Shown one piece after another: positions 35,968 to 45,222 of a stretch of 64,000 nucleotides of DNA; the stretch's first letter is position 1; every line of letters starts with the position of its first letter. A program made the translations under genes and the position numbers. Source of the DNA: Streptomyces flavochromogenes (GTDB lineage Bacteria > Actinomycetota > Actinomycetes > Streptomycetales > Streptomycetaceae). The notes under the pieces are model-generated. The model worked only from the letters and a program-made list of their open reading frames with translations, made no database searches and was not told where the DNA came from. The DNA is taken from contig NZ_JNZO01000006.1 in NCBI RefSeq assembly GCF_000717595.1, positions 62,001 to 126,000 of the forward strand, written 5' to 3'.

Positions 35968-36991
35968 CCGGACCGCCGCCCGCGCCGTCCGTGGCGCCGG
36001 GGCCGGCCGGAGCGGTGCTCGTGACACCGCCCGGCCCGGGCCCGGCGCCTCGCTCCTCGTCCCGGACCAGGTGATACGCCAGGGCTCCCGCGATGAGCAG
36101 CGCGCCGATCAGTCCGGCGAGCAGGACATGGGCGCGCCGGGGCGACTTCGCCCCGGGGGATTCCGGCGCCGAACTGACCCGCTCCGCGGGGGTGTTGTCG
36201 TGAGGACTCCCGTTCCGACGGCTCGGCTCGCCCTCCGCGGGAGCGGAGAGCGCTCCGGCGGGCGGTTCCGCCGGTGTCCGGCCCGGCTCCGCCCGGGCGG
36301 GCCGCGCCCCGCCCGTCGCCATCCGCCGCAGCTCCCGCTCGACCCGGTCCGCCGTCAGGAGGTGCTCCGGGTCCGCGTGCGACAGCCCCTCGACGAGAGC
36401 ACGGAGCTCCCCGGCCCGGTCGTCCTTCGCGGGCAGCGGCGACGGCAGGGCCGACATCGTCGCTCCGAGGAGGCTCCCCAGGGCGCGCAGCTCCGCCGCC
36501 GGTCCCGGATCGTCCTCCGGAGCCGTACCGAAGCCGGTCACGACGACCCGTCCGTCGTTGGCGAGGAGGACGTGCTCCGGATCCACTTCCCGGTGCGGTA
36601 CGCCCGCCTCCCGCGCCGCCCTCAGTCCGGCCAGGACCTCCGCCCCGACCCGGGCGGCCTCGCGCGGCGGCAGCGGCCCGGCCCCCTCCAGGGTCTCGGC
36701 GAGGCTGAGGCCCCGGACGAGCTCCATGACGACCCAGGGCCGGCCGTCCTCCGTGGCGACGCCGAGCACCCGCACGACTCCGGGATGGGAGATCCGGGCG
36801 GCGGCCCGGGCCTCGCGCTCGCGCCGCGCGTACAGAAGGGGCACCTCGTCCGCCGGAAGTCCGTCCGGGGCCCGTAGCTCCTTGAGGGCCACCTCGTGGC
36901 GGTCCGTCTCGTCCAGGGCGCGCCAGACGGTGCCCGTCGCCCCTTCGGCGAGCACGTCCAGAAGCCGGTAACGACCCGCGATCGCCGTCAT
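35951..36991 (-). CDS. Membrane-anchored Ser/Thr kinase homologue, probable pseudokinase
   Basis: 346 aa. N-lobe is intact (Gly loop LAEGATGTVW, Lys37 in VALKEL). The catalytic loop reads HREVDPEH (133-140): the catalytic Asp is Glu135, the phosphate-contacting Lys is Asp137 and the metal Asn is His140. The DFG motif is GFG (153-155), so phosphotransfer is unlikely. A Pro/Ser-rich region and a TM helix (VLLAGLIGALLIAGALAYHLV, about 297-317) precede a short external Gly/Pro tail with no sensor domain. Start ATG 36991 (MTAIAGRYRLLDVLAEG). Overlaps the lipase end by 17 bp on the other strand. Confidence 0.85.
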   Translation of the reverse strand: MTAIAGRYRLLDVLAEGATGTVWRALDETDRHEVALKELRAPDGLPADEVPLLYARREREARAAARISHPGVVRVLGVATEDGRPWVVMELVRGLSLAETLEGAGPLPPREAARVGAEVLAGLRAAREAGVPHREVDPEHVLLANDGRVVVTGFGTAPEDDPGPAAELRALGSLLGATMSALPSPLPAKDDRAGELRALVEGLSHADPEHLLTADRVERELRRMATGGARPARAEPGRTPAEPPAGALSAPAEGEPSRRNGSPHDNTPAERVSSAPESPGAKSPRRAHVLLAGLIGALLIAGALAYHLVRDEERGAGPGPGGVTSTAPAGPGATDGAGGGPVTPRS

Positions 36992-37326
36992 GGATCCACG
37001 GTAGCCGAGGGGCGTCCTCCCGGCCCCGGTCCGTCGGGGGTGCGGTGCCCGGTCGGGGCGCCGCGCGATGGGAGCGATCTTGGTGGTGGAGATCACACCG
37101 GTCCGGGTGGGCGGGGACGCGGGTCCGGAGGGCAGGATGGTTCGTGACGGTTCGGCAGGTGTTCGAATCCTGTCCAACTCGCCCTGGAATCAGATGGATT
37201 CGGACGGTGACCGTCAACCCCCGTACGAGTGCCGTGAATCCCGCCGCCGGGATACACGGGTGTCACCGCGGGGCGATAGGGTTAACCTGCCCTGGGTCGG
37301 GTGCCCTTGTACGGGTGGGGAGTGAC
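36992..37326. other. Intergenic region with tRNA-like 3' fragment
   Basis: No gene seen. GGTGTTCGAATCC near 37159 looks like a tRNA T-loop, but its stem does not pair well and no acceptor or anticodon arm precedes it, so it is not called a tRNA. A TAGGGT at 37275 may be a -10 for the small gene downstream. Confidence 0.4.
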
Positions 37327-37599
37327 ATGGAACAGATAGCAATGCGCAGCAGGCCGCGAGTGCCTGCCATCACCTGCGGGAGCAGCGCGACGAGTTCGCG
37401 GCTCGACCGTCATCTCGCGGTGCTCGGCGGTCCCGCCGTGCCCCAGCGGGAGGTGGCCGAGGCGACGCTGCTGATGCGTGAACTGACGTCGCGTACGCCC
37501 GAGGTTCCGGTGCACGGTCACCGCAGCCGCAGCGCACGGGTCTCGCTCTTCGCCCCGCTCCGCCGCCTGCGCCGCTCCCTCTTCGGAACGCGTCACTAG
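37327..37599 (+). CDS. Small conserved hypothetical protein
   Basis: 90 aa, basic and Arg/Ser-rich: MEQIAMRSRPRVPAITCGSS, SSRLDRHLAVLGGPAVPQREVAEATLLMREL, then an Arg-rich tail (FAPLRRLRRSLFG). No membrane helix or known domain. Codon use fits the genome, and similar proteins exist in other streptomycetes (recollection). ATG 37327 is preceded by GGTGGGGA. Function unknown; the C-terminal basic helix could contact membrane or nucleic acid. Confidence 0.65.
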   Translation: MEQIAMRSRPRVPAITCGSSATSSRLDRHLAVLGGPAVPQREVAEATLLMRELTSRTPEVPVHGHRSRSARVSLFAPLRRLRRSLFGTRH

Positions 37600-37686
37600 G
37601 AGCCGGGCGCTCCGGGCCGAGCAATCCCGAGGTTCCCGCCCGCTTCCGCCCGGTCGCCCGTACGACTCCGACTGCACGACTGCGAC

Positions 37687-37718
37687 ATCGCCGGACGTGT
37701 CCCCGCCCGTCCGGCGAT
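37687..37718. terminator. Bidirectional hairpin terminator
   Basis: Perfect 11-bp stem ATCGCCGGACG/CGTCCGGCGAT with a 10-nt loop (37698-37707). Lies between the small gene and the convergent CoA-transferase gene. Confidence 0.7.
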
Positions 37719-37773
37719 CAGTCGTACCCGGCCGCGGGCCCGACCCCGTCGGCTGAGCCCGGCCCGCACGGCC

Positions 37774-38970
37774 TCAGGCGATCACCCCCGCCTTCCTCAG
37801 CTCCTTCACCTCCGCCTCCGGCACCCCGAGCTCGCCGAGCACCTCGTCCGTGTCCTGCCCGAGGGCCGGGATCCGGTCCATGCGCGGCTCCGGCCCGTCC
37901 GGGAACACGATCGGCGGCAGCAGCGAACGCAGGGCCCCGACCTGCGACTCGACCTCCCGCCAGCGGTCACGGGCCGTCAGCTGGGGATGGTCGGCGAGCT
38001 CCGCCACCGAGTTGAGGCGGGCGCAGGCGATGCCCGCCGCGTCGAGCCTGGCCAGCGCCTCGGGCGCCGCCAGCGGGGCCAGCGCCGCCGCGACCACCGC
38101 GTCCGTCGCCGCCCGGCCCGCCACCCGCGCCGTGTTCGTCGCGAAGTCCGGGGCGTCGGCGAGGTCGGGCCTGCCGAGGACCTGCTCGGCGAGCCGCCGC
38201 CACTCCCGGTCGTTCTGCACGGAGAGCAGCACCAGACCGCCGTCCGCCGTGGGATAGGCGTCGTACGGGGCGATCACCGCGTGCGCGAGCCCGGTTCGCG
38301 CCGGGGGCGTACCCCCATGCATGCCGTAATGCAACGGGTGCCCCATCCACTCGGCCAGCGAGTCGAGCAGCGAGACCTCCACCGGGCCGCCCCGGCCGGT
38401 CGTGCCACGCCGTACGAGCGCGGCGAGGACACCGGAGAAGGCGTACATCCCGGCGGCGATGTCGGCCGCCGGGATCCCGGACTTGACCGGCTGCTCCGGC
38501 GTCCCGGTCACCGACACGAGACCCGCCTCGCACTGGACGAGCATGTCGTACGCCCGCTTGTGCGCGTACGGCCCTTCCGCGCCGTACCCGGAGACGTCCA
38601 CCGCGATCAGTCGCGGGTGTGCGGCGCACAGCGCGGCGGTGTCGAGACCGAGCCGGGCCGCCGCCCCCTGGGCGAGGTTCTGCACGAAGACGTCCGCGTC
38701 GCCCACCATCCGCCGGACGAGGGCGAGACCGCGCGGGTCCTTGAGGTCGACCGCCACGGACTCCTTGCCCCGGTTGCACCACACGAAGTGGGAGGCGAGG
38801 CCCCGCGCGGCCGTGTCGTACCCCCGGGCGAAGTCCCCGCCGTCGGGGCGCTCGATCTTGACGACGCGGGCGCCGAGGTCGGCGAGCTGCCGGGTGGCGA
38901 AGGGGGCGGCGACGGCCTGCTCGACGGCGACGACGGTGATGCCTTCGAGGGGGAGTGGCTGAGTGCTCAT
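37774..38970 (-). CDS. CoA transferase, CaiB/BaiF (class III) family
   Basis: 398 aa from ATG 38970 (MSTQPLPLEGITVVAVEQAVAAPF). Family features: RQLADLGARVVKIERPDGGD, RGKESVAVDLKDPRG, and AYDMLVQCEAGL, in which the Asp forms the acyl-enzyme anhydride. It moves CoA between carboxylic acids; formyl-, carnitine- and bile-acid-CoA transferases are relatives, and no specific acid is indicated. The upstream extension to 39018 lacks an RBS. Confidence 0.9.
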   Translation of the reverse strand: MSTQPLPLEGITVVAVEQAVAAPFATRQLADLGARVVKIERPDGGDFARGYDTAARGLASHFVWCNRGKESVAVDLKDPRGLALVRRMVGDADVFVQNLAQGAAARLGLDTAALCAAHPRLIAVDVSGYGAEGPYAHKRAYDMLVQCEAGLVSVTGTPEQPVKSGIPAADIAAGMYAFSGVLAALVRRGTTGRGGPVEVSLLDSLAEWMGHPLHYGMHGGTPPARTGLAHAVIAPYDAYPTADGGLVLLSVQNDREWRRLAEQVLGRPDLADAPDFATNTARVAGRAATDAVVAAALAPLAAPEALARLDAAGIACARLNSVAELADHPQLTARDRWREVESQVGALRSLLPPIVFPDGPEPRMDRIPALGQDTDEVLGELGVPEAEVKELRKAGVIA

Positions 38971-39043
38971 GAAAGCCCTGCCTACCCTGCGGGGCCGGTC
39001 CTTGTCACCAGGGGACATGTCACCCCCGGCGTGGGGAGGGGCG

Positions 39044-39858
39044 TCAGCCGCGGGTGTAGCGGCGGACCGCGAGCGGGGCGAAGAGGGCGATCAGGCCGAG
39101 CGACCAGAGCAGCGCCCCGGCGACCGGGTGGGCCACCGGCCAGGCCGCGTCCGCCGGGACGGGCGCGTTGCCGAAGAGGAGCCGTACCGCCGTGGTGACC
39201 GCCGAGATCGGGTTCCACTCGGCGACCGCGCGCAGCCAGCCCGGCATGTTGTCGGTCGGGATGTACGCGTTGGAGAGCAGCGGCAGCATGAACGTGGCGC
39301 TGCCGAGCTGGCCCGCCGCCTCCTCGCTCTTCGAGGCGAGGCCGAGCAGGATGCCCACCCAGGTCGTCGCGAAGCGGAAGAGCAGCAGCAGGCCGAAGGC
39401 GGCCAGGGCCTCCGGCGCCGTCCCCTCGATCCGCCAGCCCATCGCGAGCCCCACCAGGACGAGCGGCACGGTGCCGACGGCGCCGGCCACGAGGTCGGCG
39501 AGCGCCTGCCCGAGCGGGACGGCGGAGCGACTCACGGGCATGGTCCTGAAGCGGTCCATGACGCCTCGGTGGGAGTCCTGGGCGGCCTGGAACATGCCGG
39601 TCATCAGGCCCCCGGCCGCCGTCGCGACGAGCAGGCCCGGCACCAGGTGGGACCGGTACTCGGCGCCCGGCATGGCGAGCGCGCTGCCGAACACGTACCC
39701 GAAGAACAGCAGGAACACGATCGGCATCGTCTGTGTCATCACGGTGATCGCGGGCGCGTGCCGGATGCGCAGGAGATGACGCCCGAGGACGGCCGTTCCG
39801 TCGTGGACGAGAGCGGTGCTCACGGGACGCGTTCCCTGCTCCGGGACGAGAGCGGTGC

Positions 39859-39862
<4 letters not shown>
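39044..39862 (-). CDS. ABC-2 exporter permease, DrrB type
   Basis: 272 aa with six hydrophobic segments and the ABC-2 motif MDRFRTMPVSRSAVPLGQALADLVAGAVGT. Resembles the daunorubicin resistance permease DrrB. The N-terminus contains an internal duplication: GAGAGCGGTGCTCA occurs at 39821-39834 and again at 39848-39861, so MSTALVPEQ is followed by VSTALVHDG, and GTG near 39823 could be the original start. Translated with the ATPase gene (ATGA). Substrate probably an amphipathic drug or metabolite. Confidence 0.88.
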
Positions 39863-40797
<935 letters not shown>

Positions 40798-40814
40798 GGC
40801 GCGACCATACCGCA

Positions 40815-40833
40815 CTACGTACGGTGTACGTAA
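40815..40833. promoter_or_regulatory. TetR operator 2
   Basis: CTACGTAC-GGT-GTACGTAA; the inner 17 bp (40816-40832) are a perfect palindrome. It lies in the spacer of the ATPase promoter and just upstream of TACGAT (40835-40840), a likely -10 for the divergent tetR gene, 43 bp from operator 1. Confidence 0.7.
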
Positions 40834-40861
40834 CTACGATGGGGGGGCGAGGTGATGATCC

Positions 40862-41599
40862 ATGGCGGGCCGAGCGGCCGAACCGGAAGTGATCTGGGCG
40901 CGGCCCGAGCGCGCGGGCCGAGGCCCGAAACCGGCGTACAGCCGCCGGGACATCGTGGACGCCGCCGTGCGCGTCGCCGACACGGACGGCATCGACGCGG
41001 TCTCCATGCGGCGGATCGCCGCCGAGATCGGCTGCGGCACCATGTCGCTCTACAACTACGTCCCCCGCAAGGAGGACCTGTACGAGCTCATGGTCGACGC
41101 GGTCAGCGGCGAGTACGCGCTCCCCGAGGAACCCAGCGGCGACTGGCGCGCCGACATGACCGGGATCGCGTACCAGAGCCGCGCGATCATGTACCGGCAC
41201 CCCTGGCTGGCCCGGGTGATGACCACCGCGTACGGGTTCAGCCCCAACGCCCTGCGTTTCCTGGAGTGGTGCCTCGGCTGCCTCGTCCCGCTCGACGTCC
41301 CCGCGGGGCTGAAGATGCAGCTGATCGCCATGGTCAACGGCACGGTGATGGCGACCGTCGCCAACGAACAGGCCATCGCCGAACGGGCCCGCGGGCTTCC
41401 CTGGTCCGAGGAGGAGGAGCAGGTGGTGCGCGGCGCCTACCTCATGGGGCAGGTCGCGAGCGGGAGGTACCCGCACCTCGCCGGACTGCTCGCCGAGGCC
41501 CCCGCCGCCCCCGTCGACCCGGACGAGATCTTCGCCATGACCATCGGACGCCTCCTCGACTCGTTCGCACCGCCGGAGGGCCCCCTCACAGCAGCATGA
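40862..41599 (+). CDS. TetR/AcrR family regulator of the Drr-like exporter
   Basis: 245 aa. N-terminal HTH: YSRRDIVDAAVRVADTDGIDAVSMRRIAAEIGCGTMSLYNYVPRKEDLYELMVDAV. The C-terminal ligand domain resembles those of TetR proteins controlling DrrAB-type exporters. Divergent from the ABC genes with twin operators between, so it represses both until a ligand binds. Its end overlaps the convergent ISP-like gene by 14 bp. Confidence 0.92.
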   Translation: MAGRAAEPEVIWARPERAGRGPKPAYSRRDIVDAAVRVADTDGIDAVSMRRIAAEIGCGTMSLYNYVPRKEDLYELMVDAVSGEYALPEEPSGDWRADMTGIAYQSRAIMYRHPWLARVMTTAYGFSPNALRFLEWCLGCLVPLDVPAGLKMQLIAMVNGTVMATVANEQAIAERARGLPWSEEEEQVVRGAYLMGQVASGRYPHLAGLLAEAPAAPVDPDEIFAMTIGRLLDSFAPPEGPLTAA

Positions 41600-42845
41600 A
41601 CTGGCCCTCCGGGCCCTCCTCCTGATGGTCGAGCACGGAGGCCGGGCGGCGGGACCCGGCCGGCGGAGGCAGCACGCCCGCCGCCCGCAGCTCCGCCCGG
41701 CCCGCGGATCCGGCCGCCTCCGGGACGAGGGCCGCCCGCTCCTGCTCCCGCGCGCCGAGCAGCGCGAGCACCGTGACCAGGTCGAGCAGCTCCGAGGTCC
41801 ACTCCTGCGGCCAGACCGCCGGCCCGATCGCGTCGAGCGACCCGGGCTCCACCGGTGCGGTCCGGTGCGCGAACCACTGTTCGAGGACCCGTGCCCCGCC
41901 GACGCTGAACTCCCAGGCCTCCGCCGGTACGGGCGAGATGCGGCCCTCGTCGAGACACAGGGCCTCGTCGGCCGCGTCGTACGTCATCGCCTCGGGGCGG
42001 GGCGGCACCGCGGCCCGCACGTACGGACGGCGCCCGCCCGGCAGCCGCGGTTTCGTCCCGGTCAGCGCACCCCGCGCCTGGATGTCGACGAGCTCCCGGC
42101 CGAGCGCCACACCCGCCGCCCAGACCTCCGGGTCCCCGGGGAGGGGCACCCGGCATCCGCCGGGGGAGGGGCGGACCGCCGCCACCGTCCACGCGAGCCA
42201 CTCCAGGGCGTCGACCTCGTGCCCGTACCGCTCGCCGAGGAAACCGAGGAGACCGGGGGCGAGGTTCGGCTCCAGGCCTCCGGGGCGCCGGAACAGCGGA
42301 CGGATCCGGCCCGGCCGGCCCGCGGGGGAGCGACCCTCGGGCAGCGCGGCCGTCACCAGGAGCGCGGGCCCGGCCGCACCGGGCACATGACCCTGCTCGA
42401 CGGCGAAGAGCTGCGGCTCGCCGGCGACCCGCCACAGCTCCGGGCGTGCGGTGTCGATCAGCCGGTGGTCGGGCAGCAGCAGCTGCTCGTCGAACGGCCC
42501 GCGCGCGACCCGTACCGGCTCCGGGCACGGGCCGGACTCACGGGCCCAGCGCACGGTCCCGGTGCGCTGGCCCGGCAGCGCGGCGACCGCGCTCGCCGGG
42601 GTCCGCGCCCGGCTGGGGCGGAACAGGGCCTCGCGCTCGGCCCCTTCGGCGGCCACCAGTCGGTCCCAGCGGGACCGCAGCGTCCGCGCGTCCGGCGCCA
42701 CGATCCACGAGCGGCCGAAGCGCAGCGGTGCGACGGACCACGGCATGAGGTCGTCGAGGAGGGGGAGGTCGGCGCCGGTCGGCGCGTCGGCGAGGGGAGG
42801 CAGATCGGCGTCGTTCGCTCCGGGGGCTTCCGTCACGCCCCGCAT
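41586..42845 (-). CDS. Type ISP restriction/modification C-terminal-like protein, orphan
   Basis: 419 aa. Blocks such as DHRLIDTARPELWRVAG, RPLFRRPGGLEPNLAPGLLGFLGERYG and YDAADEALCLDEGRI resemble the specificity-region (LlaBIII/type ISP C-terminal) family found in streptomycetes as stand-alone proteins. No nuclease, helicase or methyltransferase motif is present, so it cannot restrict DNA alone. Start uncertain: ATG 42845 or GTG 42836. Annotation by family recollection only. Confidence 0.5.
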   Translation of the reverse strand: MRGVTEAPGANDADLPPLADAPTGADLPLLDDLMPWSVAPLRFGRSWIVAPDARTLRSRWDRLVAAEGAEREALFRPSRARTPASAVAALPGQRTGTVRWARESGPCPEPVRVARGPFDEQLLLPDHRLIDTARPELWRVAGEPQLFAVEQGHVPGAAGPALLVTAALPEGRSPAGRPGRIRPLFRRPGGLEPNLAPGLLGFLGERYGHEVDALEWLAWTVAAVRPSPGGCRVPLPGDPEVWAAGVALGRELVDIQARGALTGTKPRLPGGRRPYVRAAVPPRPEAMTYDAADEALCLDEGRISPVPAEAWEFSVGGARVLEQWFAHRTAPVEPGSLDAIGPAVWPQEWTSELLDLVTVLALLGAREQERAALVPEAAGSAGRAELRAAGVLPPPAGSRRPASVLDHQEEGPEGQFMLL

Positions 42846-42898
42846 GCTAACGACCGCGGTCCGCGGGTCTCCACTGTCCCGGAGGCCCCGGCCCCCTG

Positions 42899-43648
42899 CT
42901 ACTGGGCCTCGACCGTGACCGTGAAGGAGAAGCGGTCGCCCCGGTACCGGATGCGCGCCACGTCGACGACCCTTCCCTCCGCGTCGTAGGTCACGCCGGT
43001 GTAGTGCAGGATCGGCGACAGGAGCGGCACCTCCAGGAGCGCCGCCGTCTCCGGGTCGGCGAGCCGGGCCTCGACCGTGTCCGTGATGCGACTGATCCGC
43101 ACGCCGACGACGTCCCGCAGGACCTTCGTCATCGGCCAGCGCTCCAGATCGGCCGGGTCGATCGCGGCGGCGAGCTCGGGACGCACCGCGTTCTCCGCCC
43201 AGTTGGTCGGCTCGCCGCTCTCTCCGTCGCGGCGCAGCCGCCGGTACGCCACGATCTCCGTCAGGTCGGGGAAGTGCTCGGCGAGCTCACCCGGTACCGC
43301 CTCGCTGCCGTGCCCCAGGACCGTCGTCCGCTCGCCCGACTGCTGGGCCACGATCGCGTCGATCGAGCCGAGCAGCCGGCGCGGGGTGGAGCGCCGGGCG
43401 CCCGGCTCGATGAAGGTCCCGCGCCGCCGGTGCCGGCTGATCAGGCCCTCCTCCTCGAGTTCCTTGAGGGCCTGGCGCATCGTGAGCACGCTGACGCCGT
43501 AGTGCGCCGCGAGCTGCTCCTCGGTGGGCAGCCGGAGCGAGGCGTCGGGCGTGCGGCCCAGTATCGAGGCGCGCAGCGACTGCGAGACCTGATACCAGAG
43601 CGGCAGCTTGCGGTTCAGGACCAGCGAGTCGGGTGCGAAGGCGGTCAC
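42899..43648 (-). CDS. GntR-family regulator with UTRA domain
   Basis: 249 aa. Winged HTH: LPLWYQVSQSLRASILGRTPDASLRLPTEEQLAAHYGVSVLTMRQALKELEEEGLISRHRRRGTFI; the C-terminal UTRA/chorismate-lyase-like ligand domain ends RYRGDRFSFTVTVEAQ. GTG 43648. It follows hmgA on the same strand 40 bp downstream, so it probably senses an aromatic metabolite and controls homogentisate catabolism. Confidence 0.9.
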   Translation of the reverse strand: MTAFAPDSLVLNRKLPLWYQVSQSLRASILGRTPDASLRLPTEEQLAAHYGVSVLTMRQALKELEEEGLISRHRRRGTFIEPGARRSTPRRLLGSIDAIVAQQSGERTTVLGHGSEAVPGELAEHFPDLTEIVAYRRLRRDGESGEPTNWAENAVRPELAAAIDPADLERWPMTKVLRDVVGVRISRITDTVEARLADPETAALLEVPLLSPILHYTGVTYDAEGRVVDVARIRYRGDRFSFTVTVEAQ

Positions 43649-43688
43649 GGGTTCTCCGTACGAAGGCTACGGGCTTACGGCCGAGACA

Positions 43689-45020
43689 CTACGGCCGAAA
43701 GTGGCGCTCAAGACCCTGCCATACGTCGTCGTAGCCCTTCTGCAGGTGGTCGGCGCCCGCGGCCTGCGGGGTCGCGGTCACCGGCCAGCGGGTCTCGAAC
43801 ATGAAGGCGAGACCGTCGTCGATCTTCTGCGGCTTCAGTTCGGCGGCGCTCGCCCGGTCGAAGGTCTCCCGGTCGGGGCCGTGCGCGGACATCATGTTGT
43901 GCAGCGAGCCGCCGCCCGGCACGAAGCCCTCCGCCTTCGCGTCGTACGCGCCCTCGATGAGGCCCATGTACTCGCTCATCACGTTGCGGTGGAAGTACGG
44001 CGGCCGGAAGGTGTCCTCGCCGACCAGCCAGCGCGGGGCGAAGACCACGAAGTCCACGCTCGCGAGCCCCGGGGTGTCGGAGGGCGAGGTGAGGACCGTG
44101 AAGATCGACGGGTCGGGGTGGTCGTACGAGATCGTCCCGATGACATTGAAACGGTGCAGGTCGTAGACGTACGGGGTGTGGTTGCCGTGCCAGGCGACGA
44201 CATCGAGCGGCGAGTGGCCGTACGTCGCCGACCAGAGGTTGCCGCAGTACTTGTTGACCACCTCGACCGGACCCTCGACGTCCTCGTAGGCGGCGACCGG
44301 GGCCCGGAAGTCACGTGCGTTGGCGAGGCCGTTGGCGCCGATCGGGCCGAGGTCGGGGAGCTGGAACGGAGCCCCGTAGTTCTCGCAGACGTAGCCGCGG
44401 GCGGTGTCCTCCAGAAGGTCCACGCGGAATCGGACCCCGCGCGGGATCAGCGCCGTCTCGCCGGGGTGGACGGCGAGCAGGCCCAGCTCGGTGCGGAGGA
44501 GGAGGCCGCCGCGCTCCGGGACGATCAGCAGCTCGCCGTCCGCGTTGCCGAACACCCGCTCCATGGAGGCGTTCGCGTGGTAGAGGTGCACGGCCATGCC
44601 GGCCCGCTGGGTCGCGTCGCCGTTGCCTCCGAGGGTCCACAGGCCGGCCAGCCAGTCGGTGCCGGGGGCCGGGGCGGGCAGCGGGTTCCAGCGCAGCCGG
44701 TTGGGGTCGGGCACGGTCTCGTCGAAGGGCGCGGAGCGGACGTCGCCGTTGTCGATCCGGGTGAACGGCGGGTGCGCCGCGGAGGGGCGGATCCGGTAGA
44801 GCCAGGAGCGGCGGTTGTGCGCCCGCGGCTCGGTGAACGCACTGCCGCTGAGCTGCTCGGCGTAGAGGCCGAGGGGTGCCCGCTGCGGTGAGTTACGGCC
44901 GTGCGGCAGCGCGCCGGGGATCGCCTCCGAGCTGTGCTCGTTGCCGAAACCGGTGCTGTAGCCGAGCGCCTCGGCCGTCTTCCTGGCCTGCTCGCGCTTC
45001 TCGGCCTGCTCCGTGGTCAT
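43689..45020 (-). CDS. hmgA: Homogentisate 1,2-dioxygenase
   Basis: 443 aa, full length. Opens the homogentisate ring to maleylacetoacetate in Tyr/Phe breakdown. Diagnostic blocks: [46 protein letters not shown] with iron ligands His and Glu, and [14 protein letters not shown] with the third ligand His. ATG 45020 ([11 protein letters not shown]) preceded by AGGAG; the upstream extension to 45074 runs through the operator and is not used. Confidence 0.96.
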   Translation of the reverse strand: MTTEQAEKREQARKTAEALGYSTGFGNEHSSEAIPGALPHGRNSPQRAPLGLYAEQLSGSAFTEPRAHNRRSWLYRIRPSAAHPPFTRIDNGDVRSAPFDETVPDPNRLRWNPLPAPAPGTDWLAGLWTLGGNGDATQRAGMAVHLYHANASMERVFGNADGELLIVPERGGLLLRTELGLLAVHPGETALIPRGVRFRVDLLEDTARGYVCENYGAPFQLPDLGPIGANGLANARDFRAPVAAYEDVEGPVEVVNKYCGNLWSATYGHSPLDVVAWHGNHTPYVYDLHRFNVIGTISYDHPDPSIFTVLTSPSDTPGLASVDFVVFAPRWLVGEDTFRPPYFHRNVMSEYMGLIEGAYDAKAEGFVPGGGSLHNMMSAHGPDRETFDRASAAELKPQKIDDGLAFMFETRWPVTATPQAAGADHLQKGYDDVWQGLERHFRP

Positions 45021-45038
45021 CGCCCGCTCCTGTCCTGA

Positions 45039-45064
45039 GCCCACAAGGGAAGCCCACAAGGGAA
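45039..45064. repeat. Perfect 13-bp tandem duplication upstream of hmgA
   Basis: GCCCACAAGGGAA at 45039-45051 is repeated exactly at 45052-45064, between the hmgA start and the operator palindrome. It may be a recent slippage event or a second regulator site. Confidence 0.8.
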
Positions 45065-45088
45065 TCCTATGCATGACCGTAGGATTCC
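45061..45088. promoter_or_regulatory. Operator palindrome upstream of hmgA
   Basis: GGAATCCTA-N10-TAGGATTCC: perfect 9-bp arms. On the minus strand it includes TAGGAT, a possible -10 for hmgA. The likely ligand is the adjacent UTRA-type GntR protein, though GntR sites usually have shorter spacers, so another regulator is possible. Confidence 0.65.
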
Positions 45089-45222
45089 GCGCGGCTCACG
45101 TCAACGGGGCACCGGGAGGTGGTGGCCGAAACGGGATGTGGGCCTCCGTGGGCGCGGTGCCCGGAAACCGGGTGCTGCGCGAGGGGGTCAAAAAAGATGA
45201 ACAATCCTCTACTCTCACGCCC

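Noticed and set aside
37150..37185. tRNA-like T-loop GTTCGAATCC followed by CCAACTCGCC
   Set aside because: The T-stem does not pair properly and no anticodon, D or 5' acceptor arm is present upstream; kept only as a possible chance match or remnant.
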